Source: Flammeovirgaceae bacterium (GTDB lineage: Bacteria; Bacteroidota; Bacteroidia; Cytophagales; Cyclobacteriaceae). Taken from it: a stretch of DNA of 44,253 bases. Both the position numbers and the translations under genes were made by a program. The DNA lies in contig JAJTGQ010000004.1 of NCBI GenBank assembly GCA_021299455.1, positions 1 through 44,253 of the forward strand, given 5' to 3'. Below the pieces are notes generated by a model. That model made no database searches. It was not told the origin of the DNA and saw nothing but the letters and a program-made list of their open reading frames with translations. Each line of letters begins with the position of its first letter. Within the stretch, counting starts at the first letter, position 1. Positions 27,951 to 35,014 of this stretch are shown one piece after another.

Positions 27951-28775
27951 ATGCAACAACCAGAATTAGGCAGGCGACTGACCACTTTACGCAAAGAAAA
28001 AAACCTGACGCAGGAAGAGTTGGTGGAAAAAAGCCACGTGAGTGTGCGCACCATTCAGCGCATCGAGGCGGGAGAGGTATTGCCCCGGACGATTACTGTA
28101 AAAATTTTATTGGAAGCACTTGGAGAAAGTTATGAGTCATTTTCAACCAAACAAAACCAAGTGATGGAAACACAAAAAAGTACTTTACCTACCACCCACC
28201 GAAACACGCTCTTGATAGCCGTGGTGGCGGGAGTGGTCTATCTGATTTCTGAAATTATTCTCGGCACGATGGACATTGCCTGGTTAACGGACGGTCGCGA
28301 CTGGGGATTCCGGATGAATGCCATCTACACCGGCCTTACGGTGGTGATGGTGATTTCATTTGTGCTTTTTGCGCGTGGATTTGTCGTGCTAAGCACGGTA
28401 TTTGAAAACTCTTTGTTGAAAGTAGCGGCTTATATGCTCATGGTTGTCACCTTTGGCAAGGGCATTTTTGATGTGAGTTCGCTAGCTGCAGAGGACGTGG
28501 AGAGTGTTTGGATTCCGTATGCAGCAATCGCTGTGGTGATGGGCGCGTTGGGTATTGTATTCGGAGTGGCCCTTCTTCGGTTACAAGATAGCATGGGCGA
28601 GCTATCGCGCATGGCGGGGATATTGGAAATAGTGATGGGCTGTATGCTCATTACCGTTGTGTTGTTTTTTATCAGCTACGTGGTATTGATACCAGCCGTT
28701 GTGTTAGAAATACTGGTGCTCTATCGTGGTTATGAATATCTTTCTAAATCGCCAGAAGCTGTCAACGAAGCTTAA
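27951..28775 (+). CDS. XRE-type HTH protein fused to a multi-pass membrane domain
   Basis: 274 residues from the ATG at 27951. Residues 1-65 form an XRE helix-turn-helix domain (ELGRRLTTLRKEKNLTQEELVEKSHVSVRTIQRIEAGE, written in two parts: ELGRRLTTLRKEKNLTQEEL and VSVRTIQRIEAGE). After a polar linker come five or six hydrophobic segments from about residue 80 to the end. Membrane-tethered HTH proteins like this occur in Bacteroidota, but the sensed signal is not known. It probably regulates itself or the following hydrolase genes at 28821 and 29693, which share its strand with short gaps. Confidence 0.82.
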   Translation: MQQPELGRRLTTLRKEKNLTQEELVEKSHVSVRTIQRIEAGEVLPRTITVKILLEALGESYESFSTKQNQVMETQKSTLPTTHRNTLLIAVVAGVVYLISEIILGTMDIAWLTDGRDWGFRMNAIYTGLTVVMVISFVLFARGFVVLSTVFENSLLKVAAYMLMVVTFGKGIFDVSSLAAEDVESVWIPYAAIAVVMGALGIVFGVALLRLQDSMGELSRMAGILEIVMGCMLITVVLFFISYVVLIPAVVLEILVLYRGYEYLSKSPEAVNEA

Positions 28776-28820
28776 CGAAGTTTCTTCAATAATACTTTTT
28801 CAAAAACTTATTTCTTTTTT

Positions 28821-29669
28821 ATGAAACTTAAAATTGCCGGGATTGGTGTGTTCTTTTTAGTCGTTATCTTTTTCTATTTGGGTTGGCGTACGCCTTCGCT
28901 ATCCGATAATCATGGAAAAATGGATACGCATTTATACTTGAGTGATGGCGCAAAGCAGCCGTTGGTCGTTGCTTTTGGAGGAGGCTCGGGGGGGAATGAC
29001 TGGGAGCGAAATTATTTGAAAGACAAACGCGATTCAATATTGGTGCATGGCTTTGCCGTGTTGGCGATCGGCTATTTCAAAACGGAGAACTCGCCCGGTT
29101 CACTCGACCGCATTTCGCTCAACGCCATTGCTGATACGATTCTTAGCATTGCCAGACGAACTCCACAAATCGACACCACTCGAATCATTTTAATGGGCGC
29201 CTCGAAGGGGGGAGAATTGGTGTTAAATCTAGCCAGCCGTTATCCATTCTTTAAAGGAGTGATAGCACTTTCAACTTCTCACGCGAGCTTTCCGGCCATT
29301 ACAATATCAGCCAACACCTCTTCGTGGATGTATAATGGTAAAGAAGTAACCTATGTGCCCGCTCCCTTCAAAACCATCTGGCCCGCATTGAAGGGAGATT
29401 TGCTCGGTGCTTTTTCAATAATGTTGGAAAACACAGAAGCCGTTACGCAAGCTGAAATTGAAGTGGAGAAAATCAATGGGCCAATCTTTACTATTTCTGC
29501 TGACCAAGATGAACAATGGCCGGCTAAAGAAATGTCTGAGCAATTGGTGGAACGGTTGAAGCGAAAAAAATTTGCACATCAGTATGAGCACATTGTGGTG
29601 GTGGGCACGCATATCGAACCACTTAATCACTTTGATAAGGTGTATGCGTTTTTGGATGGCATACAGTAG
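28821..29669 (+). CDS. Alpha/beta hydrolase, BAAT C-terminal (acyl-CoA thioester hydrolase-like) family
   Basis: 282 residues with one N-terminal hydrophobic anchor (VFFLVVIFFYLGW) and an alpha/beta hydrolase domain. The nucleophile elbow is MGASKGGEL (Ser128). Candidate Asp (TISADQDEQWPA) and His (VGTHIEPLNHF) complete the triad. GASKGGEL and ISADQDEQWPA are typical of the BAAT-C family, which includes bile acid-CoA transferases and acyl-CoA thioesterases. In bacteria the substrate is usually unknown. It starts 45 bases after the HTH-membrane gene and is followed 23 bases later by a second serine hydrolase. Confidence 0.85.
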   Translation: MKLKIAGIGVFFLVVIFFYLGWRTPSLSDNHGKMDTHLYLSDGAKQPLVVAFGGGSGGNDWERNYLKDKRDSILVHGFAVLAIGYFKTENSPGSLDRISLNAIADTILSIARRTPQIDTTRIILMGASKGGELVLNLASRYPFFKGVIALSTSHASFPAITISANTSSWMYNGKEVTYVPAPFKTIWPALKGDLLGAFSIMLENTEAVTQAEIEVEKINGPIFTISADQDEQWPAKEMSEQLVERLKRKKFAHQYEHIVVVGTHIEPLNHFDKVYAFLDGIQ

Positions 29670-29692
29670 CTAACAACCAAATCATTCATGCT

Positions 29693-30964
29693 ATGAAAAG
29701 AATACTACTCTTTGTTTTAAGTACCATCCTGCTCATGTTTCTATGGGCTAGCATGGCCCTTTTTGGTACGGTAGACGGTTGGTTTCATCAACCTATTGCT
29801 AGATCAAAAACACCCGCACCTTTTCTTAAGGCTGTAAACGGAGAAATGAATAAACAATTCGTTGGAAATTTTGCGATGGCTGTAATGAAGAATGGAAATG
29901 TTGAACATGAAAAATTCTATTCCGCAGGAAAACCAGTAGATAAAAATACTGTGTTTCAAGTATCATCATTGAGCAAATGGATTTCTGCTGTTGGAATCAT
30001 GAAGCTGGTAGAAGATGGAAAGCTCGACTTAGATGTACCGGTAAGCAACTACTTAACACGATGGCAATTGCCACCCAGTAAATTCAATAGCGAAGAAGTG
30101 ACCGTGCGAAGACTGCTAAGCCATACGGCCGGCCTTACGGATGGACTCGGCTATTCTGGTTTTGAAAAGGGCACCCCAGTACAATCCATTGAACAATCAT
30201 TGACCAAAGCAGCCGATGCGGATGAGGGTATTAGTGGAGAAGTACGTGTTGGCGTGAAGCCTGGCAGTGAGTTTAAATATTCGGGTGGTGGCTATACACT
30301 CCTGCAACTACTGGTGGAAGAAGTAAGCGGAAAGTCCTTTGCTTCTTACATGAAGGAGAACGTATTTATTCCTTTAAACATGCTGCACTCTTCATATGTG
30401 TGGCAAGATTCATCACGTTTTGCGCTAGCGGAGTTTTACAACAGTGACGGAAGCAAGGCTGGTCACTATCGCTACACATCACTTGCCGCTACATCGCTGT
30501 ACACTTCTCTCGCGGATTTAGAATTACTCTTTCAGGCATTTTTGAAAGGAAAAAATAACGAACCCATTGGCAGAAATGTACTTAAACCGGAAACACTGGT
30601 AAAAATGCGAGAGCCTCATGGAAAATCAATGGGGGTAGATATTTGGGGATTGGGAACTGTGCTTTATGCAACGACTGCTGGTAACGATTTCATCATCGGT
30701 CACGATGGAAAGAGCACTCCACCCATCAATACAGCTGTTCGGTTGAACCCGGAAACGGGTGATGGGATCATTGTTCTTGAAACCGGAGACCCCGCACTTG
30801 CCACAAAGTTGGCCAGTGAATGGGTCTTCTGGAGAACCGGAAAAGTGGATACGTTTCTTTTTCCAATGTTGATTGATGAAATGCTTTGGACTATTGGGAT
30901 AGGTTGGGTTGTGATTATCTTAACTACAGTTCTATTACGAGCACTTTACCAACGTGAGCGATAG
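29693..30964 (+). CDS. Class C beta-lactamase-fold serine hydrolase
   Basis: 423 residues. An N-terminal membrane segment (LLFVLSTILLMFLWASMAL) is followed by a penicillin-binding/beta-lactamase domain. The motifs are SLSK (nucleophile Ser92, Lys95), FKYSGGGY (YSG in place of YxN) and IGHDGKS (HxG in place of KTG). These variants are usual for esterase- or peptidase-like members (EstB or D-aminopeptidase type), so antibiotic resistance is not implied. A C-terminal hydrophobic segment (TIGIGWVVIILTTVLL) suggests a second membrane anchor. Third plus-strand gene of a short cluster; an intrinsic terminator follows. Confidence 0.87.
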   Translation: MKRILLFVLSTILLMFLWASMALFGTVDGWFHQPIARSKTPAPFLKAVNGEMNKQFVGNFAMAVMKNGNVEHEKFYSAGKPVDKNTVFQVSSLSKWISAVGIMKLVEDGKLDLDVPVSNYLTRWQLPPSKFNSEEVTVRRLLSHTAGLTDGLGYSGFEKGTPVQSIEQSLTKAADADEGISGEVRVGVKPGSEFKYSGGGYTLLQLLVEEVSGKSFASYMKENVFIPLNMLHSSYVWQDSSRFALAEFYNSDGSKAGHYRYTSLAATSLYTSLADLELLFQAFLKGKNNEPIGRNVLKPETLVKMREPHGKSMGVDIWGLGTVLYATTAGNDFIIGHDGKSTPPINTAVRLNPETGDGIIVLETGDPALATKLASEWVFWRTGKVDTFLFPMLIDEMLWTIGIGWVVIILTTVLLRALYQRER

Positions 30965-30977
30965 AAGAGGGAAGCAA

Positions 30978-31004
30978 AAAGCCCGGAATTTCTCCCGGGC
31001 TTTC
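30978..31004. terminator. Bidirectional terminator between convergent hydrolase and fadE genes
   Basis: AAAGCCCGG (30978-30986) pairs with CCGGGCTTT (30995-31003) around an eight-base loop. The arms carry A-runs on one side and T-runs on the other, so the stem can serve both converging genes. Confidence 0.7.
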
Positions 31005-31006
31005 TT

Positions 31007-31025
31007 ACGTCTTACTACTTATGTC
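31007..31025 (+). repeat. Repeat R, copy 1, just after the fadE stop
   Basis: ACGTCTTACTACTTATGTC lies six bases downstream (on the minus strand) of the fadE TAG. It matches 18/19 to copy 3 (33290-33308, same orientation) and 18/19 to copy 2 (32848-32866, opposite orientation). So fadE itself is bracketed by inverted copies of R. Confidence 0.6.
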
Positions 31026-31031
31026 TAACGT

Positions 31032-32834
31032 CTAGAAAGGATATTCTCCTTTGCCAATAGCATAGTTCGCTACTTTACGTCTGGCTTCTTTCAAGTTATA
31101 AGCATCTATCTTGGTGAAGCGCTTAAGGCCGAGCATCATAAAACGTAGCTCGTCTCCTTCCGCAAACCCGTAGATGGCTTGCTTGCCGGCACCAGCTGCT
31201 TTCTCAATAGCATAGTGCAGATAGATCATCGCCATCGCAATTTCCACTTCACACGCTTTCTCTCCGCGCACGCCCACTAATTTTTCTACACGCAAAATCA
31301 CCGACTCGGCCACATAGCCCTCAATAAGCATATCAGCCAGATTCATTAATATCTCCTGCTCATCAGATAGCTTCATCATAAACTTTTGAATGGCTGCACC
31401 CGATACCATCAGGCCCGCTTTCTTCAAATTCGCCAATGCTTTTTTCTCTTTCGCAAAAAGGGCAGTGTCATCACTTGCACCAAAATCAGGTATAGAAGTC
31501 AATTCTTTTTGCACGGCCATCGCAGGCGTCATCAAATCCAATGTGCCCTTCATCGCACGCTTTAACAACATGTCGATAGTAAGTAATCGGTTGATCTCAT
31601 TCGTTCCTTCAAAAATGCGGTTGATGCGCGCATCGCGATAGGCGCGATCCATCGGCCCTTCTGCCGAGAAGCCCATGCCTCCATAAATCTGCACACCTTC
31701 ATCGACTGAAAAATCTAACACTTCACTGCCGTGTACTTTTAATATGGCGCACTCGATAGCAAATTCTTCCAATGCTTTTAATCTCGCCTGACCTGAATCC
31801 ATACCCCCAGCTACAAATGCATTGTAGGCATCATCAATGTTCTGCGAAGCGCGATAGTGCGCTGACTCTGACGCGAAAATTTTTGTTACCACTTCTGCAA
31901 TCTTATGCTTGATCGCTCCGAAGGTGGAAATAGCCACACCAAATTGCTTGCGCTCATTGGAATACTTGATCGCCTGGCTGATGGTACCCTTCGATCCACC
32001 CAAAGCACCCACACCTAGTTTAATGCGGCCAATGTTTAATATGTTCACCGCGATCTTGAAACCGTTTTCGCGCTCGCTCAATAAATTTTCTACTGGCACT
32101 TTGCAATCGTTAAAGAAAATCTGGCGGGTGGAAGATCCCTTGATACCCATTTTCTTTTCTTCTTCATTCATGGTGATGCCACCAAAGTCTTTCTCTACGA
32201 TAAAAGCCGTAAGGTTTTTGTCGTTGTCGATTTTTGCAAAGACAATAAAAACGTCTGCAAAGCCACCGTTAGTGATCCACATCTTCTGACCGGTGATCAG
32301 ATAATGCTTTCCATCAGCCGTCAATTTTGCTTTGGTCTTTCCGCTGTTAGCATCAGAACCGGAATCAGGTTCTGTCAAACAGTAGCTCGCCTTCCACTCT
32401 CCCGATGCCAGCTTAGGAATGTACTTCTTCTTTTGGGCGTCATTTCCATAATACAAAATCGGCAGTGTGCCAATACCGGTGTGAGCAGAGATCGCTACGG
32501 CAAACGAATAACCTCCGCCAACAGCTTCGGCTACCAACATGGTCGTATTGAAATCCATTCCAAAGCCACCTAGCTCTTGAGGAACGGAGGTACCCAATAG
32601 TCCGAGAGCCCCTGCCTTATCAAGAAGCGAAGGCATCAACTTGGGATCTTTCTGCGAATCAATTAAATCCAAATGCGGATATACTTCTTGTTTCAAAAAG
32701 TCTTTGCACGTTTGTGCAATCATCTTTTGCTCTTCTGTAAATTCTTCAGGAATGAAAATTTCATGTGCCTGTGTTTCGCGGATTAGGAATTCTCCTCCTT
32801 TAATCGCCTTTTTTGTTTCTGTTAGTGTGCTCAT
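31032..32834 (-). CDS. fadE: Acyl-CoA dehydrogenase, long C-terminal type
   Basis: About 600 residues from the ATG at 32834 (MSTLTETKKA); an upstream in-frame start at 32873 overlaps the four-helix-bundle gene and is unlikely. FAD-dependent enzyme that forms the trans-2 double bond in acyl-CoA. Conserved parts are YCLTEPDSGSDANS and MWITNGGFADVFIVFAK (flavin and substrate binding) and GGMGFSAEGPMDRAYRD, RINRIFEGTNEI near the active site. A C-terminal extension of about 180 residues resembles VLCAD/ACAD9 and Bacillus FadE (about 594 residues). Last gene of the marR-fadN-fadA-fadE operon; a four-helix-bundle gene lies directly before it. Confidence 0.92.
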   Translation of the reverse strand: MSTLTETKKAIKGGEFLIRETQAHEIFIPEEFTEEQKMIAQTCKDFLKQEVYPHLDLIDSQKDPKLMPSLLDKAGALGLLGTSVPQELGGFGMDFNTTMLVAEAVGGGYSFAVAISAHTGIGTLPILYYGNDAQKKKYIPKLASGEWKASYCLTEPDSGSDANSGKTKAKLTADGKHYLITGQKMWITNGGFADVFIVFAKIDNDKNLTAFIVEKDFGGITMNEEEKKMGIKGSSTRQIFFNDCKVPVENLLSERENGFKIAVNILNIGRIKLGVGALGGSKGTISQAIKYSNERKQFGVAISTFGAIKHKIAEVVTKIFASESAHYRASQNIDDAYNAFVAGGMDSGQARLKALEEFAIECAILKVHGSEVLDFSVDEGVQIYGGMGFSAEGPMDRAYRDARINRIFEGTNEINRLLTIDMLLKRAMKGTLDLMTPAMAVQKELTSIPDFGASDDTALFAKEKKALANLKKAGLMVSGAAIQKFMMKLSDEQEILMNLADMLIEGYVAESVILRVEKLVGVRGEKACEVEIAMAMIYLHYAIEKAAGAGKQAIYGFAEGDELRFMMLGLKRFTKIDAYNLKEARRKVANYAIGKGEYPF

Positions 32835-32865
32835 AATTTTTTGTGATGACATAAGTAGCAAGACG

Positions 32866-33231
32866 TTAGACATAAGACTCTTGGCGCAGCGTCTTGATCA
32901 GGCCAAAGGTCATTTTTTGTATTTCAGAAATTTTCGTTGTTAGGTTTTCTAGTTGCGCGGAAGAAATAAAGTTTACATCAAGGCTTAGGATGAGAAGTGT
33001 TTCTAGTTCATAAGCAGAGCCAAGACTAATATTCAAAAAATGAGAAAAATCCTTGTCAGTGTTCCTTCCTGCGCCCTCTGCTATGTTCGTTGGGATTGAC
33101 ACCGTGCATCTTCTTATTTGCGAGATTAATCCATACTTTTCAGCTGCGGGAAAAGTTGAAGTAATCTCATAAACCTCCTTAACGAGCTTCCTCGAAATTT
33201 GCCAAACCTTCAACTCTTTAAAATTATGCAT
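32866..33231 (-). CDS. Four-helix-bundle protein, 23S rRNA IVP family (copy 1)
   Basis: 121 residues. FKELKVWQISRKLVKEVYEI, TFPAAEKYGLISQIRRCTVS, IPTNIAEGAGR and LGSAYELETLL match the four-helix-bundle family found in 23S rRNA intervening sequences; a related fold is Avd of diversity-generating retroelements. Such bundles are basic and probably bind nucleic acid; the biological role is unresolved. No reverse transcriptase is present. It sits inside the beta-oxidation operon with no metabolic link. Its final codons (SYV and stop) lie inside the left inverted-repeat arm. Two direct repeats AAGTATCAAG (33236 and 33257, 21 bases apart) precede its start. Confidence 0.9.
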   Translation of the reverse strand: MHNFKELKVWQISRKLVKEVYEITSTFPAAEKYGLISQIRRCTVSIPTNIAEGAGRNTDKDFSHFLNISLGSAYELETLLILSLDVNFISSAQLENLTTKISEIQKMTFGLIKTLRQESYV

Positions 33232-33235
33232 GATA

Positions 33236-33266
33236 AAGTATCAAGTAGTACGACCCAAGTATCAAG
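33236..33266. repeat. Direct repeat AAGTATCAAG x2 before IVP gene 1
   Basis: AAGTATCAAG occurs at 33236-33245 and 33257-33266, exactly 21 bases apart. It could be an operator of the IVP gene or part of the element's terminal structure. Confidence 0.45.
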
Positions 33267-33289
33267 ATAATGGCTATCGAATTCGTCTT

Positions 33290-33308
33290 GCGTCTTACTA
33301 CTTATGTC
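33290..33308 (+). repeat. Repeat R, copy 3, beside the fadA stop
   Basis: GCGTCTTACTACTTATGTC is the core of the right arm of IVP element 1. The similarity to copy 1 extends over about 29 bases (26/29), and both copies run up to the CTA that is the TAG stop codon of the minus-strand gene (fadA here, fadE for copy 1). Confidence 0.6.
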
Positions 33309-33314
33309 TTAAGT

Positions 33315-34490
33315 CTAATTCAGTAATTCATAAATCCCTGCCACTCCCTGTCCTCCGCCTACGCAAGCAGTCACCATTCCGTATTTTTTATTTTGCCTGC
33401 GGAGTTCGTTGAACAATTGAACTGATAAGCGTGCGCCTGATGAACCGAGTGGATGACCCACTGCAATAGCACCTCCGTTGACATTTAGTTTGGATCGATC
33501 AATGCCCAGCTCTTTTACTACCGCCAATGATTGTGCGGCAAAGGCTTCGTTCAACTCAATCAAATCAATGTCTTGTAGTTTCAATCCGGCAATTTTGAGT
33601 GCTTTAGGAATAGCGGCCACAGGACCAATACCCATGATGCGTGGATCAACGCCAGCAGTAGCATAACTCACCATGCGAGCGATGGGTTTTAGATTCAGTT
33701 GCTTCACCATCTTCTCACTCATCACAGCCACGAAGGCTGCGCCATCTGAAGTTTGAGATGAATTTCCAGCGGTAACAGAACCGCCCACCGCAAATACCGG
33801 TTTCAATTTTGATAGCCCTTCAAAGGTGGTGTCCGCACGAATACCTTCATCTTTGTTGACTATGTATTCGCGAGTTTGCTTTTTCATGTTCTCGTCCACA
33901 AACACTTCTTTCACAGTGATGGGCACGACTTCATTCGTGAATTTACCATCCTTCCACGCTGCAGCCGCTTTCACATGCGATTCCACTGAAAATTGATCTT
34001 GCTCTTCGCGGGTAACATTAAATTGCTTTGACACTTCTTCAGCCGTCAACCCCATGCTTGTATAATAAGTCGGGTTGTCTTTGGCGATCGCATAATTCAA
34101 GGCCGTCTTAAAACCCATCACTGGAACTAAAGACATGGACTCTGTTCCACCGGCAATAATTACATCGGCTTGTCCCGCTTGGATGCGATGACTCGCAATA
34201 GCGATAGCCTCCACTCCTGATCCGCAATAGCGATTGATCACCATGCCTGGTGTATCAAGACCAAGCGCAAGCAGTGAAATGATGCGACCCATCTGCATGC
34301 CTTGCTCCGCTTCGGGAACCGCATTGCCAACGATGAGATCATCGACCATTTTGTTTTCTAAGCCGGGGATTGATTTCACCAAGTGTTTAATCACATCCGA
34401 GGCAAGGTCATCCGGCCTTACAAAACGGAACCCTCCTTTTTTTGCTTTGCCTACCGCTGTGCGGAATCCGGCTACGATGTATGCATCCAT
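33315..34490 (-). CDS. fadA: Acetyl-CoA acyltransferase (thiolase)
   Basis: 391 residues, the usual thiolase length. It cleaves 3-ketoacyl-CoA with CoA to release acetyl-CoA, the last step of beta-oxidation. NRYCGSGVEAI has the acyl-accepting Cys89; NGGAIAVGHPLGSSGAR and CVGGGQGVAGIYE hold the second His and Cys of the active site. Start MDAYIVAGFRTAVGKA is typical. In the operon it lies between fadN and fadE as in Bacillus, but each flank has a four-helix-bundle gene within inverted repeats. Confidence 0.95.
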   Translation of the reverse strand: MDAYIVAGFRTAVGKAKKGGFRFVRPDDLASDVIKHLVKSIPGLENKMVDDLIVGNAVPEAEQGMQMGRIISLLALGLDTPGMVINRYCGSGVEAIAIASHRIQAGQADVIIAGGTESMSLVPVMGFKTALNYAIAKDNPTYYTSMGLTAEEVSKQFNVTREEQDQFSVESHVKAAAAWKDGKFTNEVVPITVKEVFVDENMKKQTREYIVNKDEGIRADTTFEGLSKLKPVFAVGGSVTAGNSSQTSDGAAFVAVMSEKMVKQLNLKPIARMVSYATAGVDPRIMGIGPVAAIPKALKIAGLKLQDIDLIELNEAFAAQSLAVVKELGIDRSKLNVNGGAIAVGHPLGSSGARLSVQLFNELRRQNKKYGMVTACVGGGQGVAGIYELLN

Positions 34491-34526
34491 GTCGTTGTGT
34501 TTAAATTCTCAATTTTTATTTTTAAA

Positions 34527-35014
34527 TAGGCAGTAAGCAAAAGCAATAGGCAAAGCTTACTGCATACCGACTTTCTTCTCTCTTCTCAAATATTTTTCGG
34601 GGTTTTCAACCATGTGATTAAGCATTCTACCAACCTCTTCCGATCTTGCCAATAAATCTTTGTACATTTCATCAGCTACATAATTGCAAGCGTAAGAGAA
34701 ATCAAGCCAAGATTGCGTTTCGCTGTTCTCCATATCAGCATCTGACGATTTGCTTACGAAATAGGCTTTATAGCTTCGCTTTCTGTAAGCTTCTGCAACA
34801 CAACTACAGACCGCTCGCGATGATCTTCTAATTTGGTCTGTGAGCGAGTACCTCTCTTCTTTTGGAAATGTCTTTGTCATCTCAAATATTTTCATCGCTA
34901 AATCAAATGCTTTTTTATAAACCGTCAAATCCCTAAAGCTTTGATTTGGTTCATTCATAACCTGTAGCTTATTGCTTATTCTAAATTTTGCCGATTGCTT
35001 TTGCTTACTGCCTA
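34527..35014 (-). mobile_element. Inverted-repeat-bounded IVP element 2 in the fadN-fadA spacer
   Basis: Arms at 34527-34552 and 34989-35014 are inverted repeats with 25/26 matches (core GCAGTAAGCAAAAGCAAT). They enclose a single four-helix-bundle gene. The right arm ends at 35014, directly next to the fadN stop codon (35015-35017). A second, perfect 9-bp dyad (GCAGTAAGC at 34530 and GCTTACTGC at 34555-34563) overlaps the gene's 3' end. The arm sequence is unrelated to that of element 1. The near-perfect arms argue for recent formation or selection to pair. No transposase is present. Confidence 0.5.
34557..34958 (-). CDS. Four-helix-bundle protein, 23S rRNA IVP family (copy 2, long type)
   Basis: 133 residues of the same superfamily as copy 1 but from a different subgroup. 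FRDLTVYKKAFDLAMKIFEM, TFPKEERYSLTDQIRRSSRA and VAEAYRKRSYKAYFVSKSSD replace the NIAEGAGR region; the tail is longer and charged (PEKYLRREKKVGMQ). The two copies are clearly diverged, so they were probably acquired separately rather than by tandem duplication. It is encoded between fadN and fadA inside a 26-bp inverted repeat. Nucleic-acid binding is likely from charge and family; the function is unknown. Confidence 0.9.
   Translation of the reverse strand: MNEPNQSFRDLTVYKKAFDLAMKIFEMTKTFPKEERYSLTDQIRRSSRAVCSCVAEAYRKRSYKAYFVSKSSDADMENSETQSWLDFSYACNYVADEMYKDLLARSEEVGRMLNHMVENPEKYLRREKKVGMQ

Larger units (their letters stand above)
32848..33308 (-). mobile_element. Inverted-repeat-bounded IVP element 1 in the fadA-fadE spacer
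   Basis: Arms at 32848-32871 and 33285-33308 are inverted repeats with 21/24 matches. They enclose one gene, a four-helix-bundle protein of the 23S rRNA intervening-sequence family. The inner edge of the left arm overlaps the stop codon and last residues of that gene. The right arm begins a few bases after the fadA TAG (33315-33317). In the operon mRNA the arms could form a long stem around the gene. No transposase or target-site duplication is visible, so mobility is inferred from structure only. Confidence 0.45.

Noticed and set aside
29693-30964. Antibiotic-resistance beta-lactamase
   Set aside because: The motifs YSG and HDG replace YxN and KTG, and the protein has membrane anchors; an esterase or peptidase-like relative is more likely.
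32866-34958. Diversity-generating retroelement (four-helix-bundle proteins resemble Avd)
   Set aside because: No reverse transcriptase and no template/variable repeat pair were found in the window.
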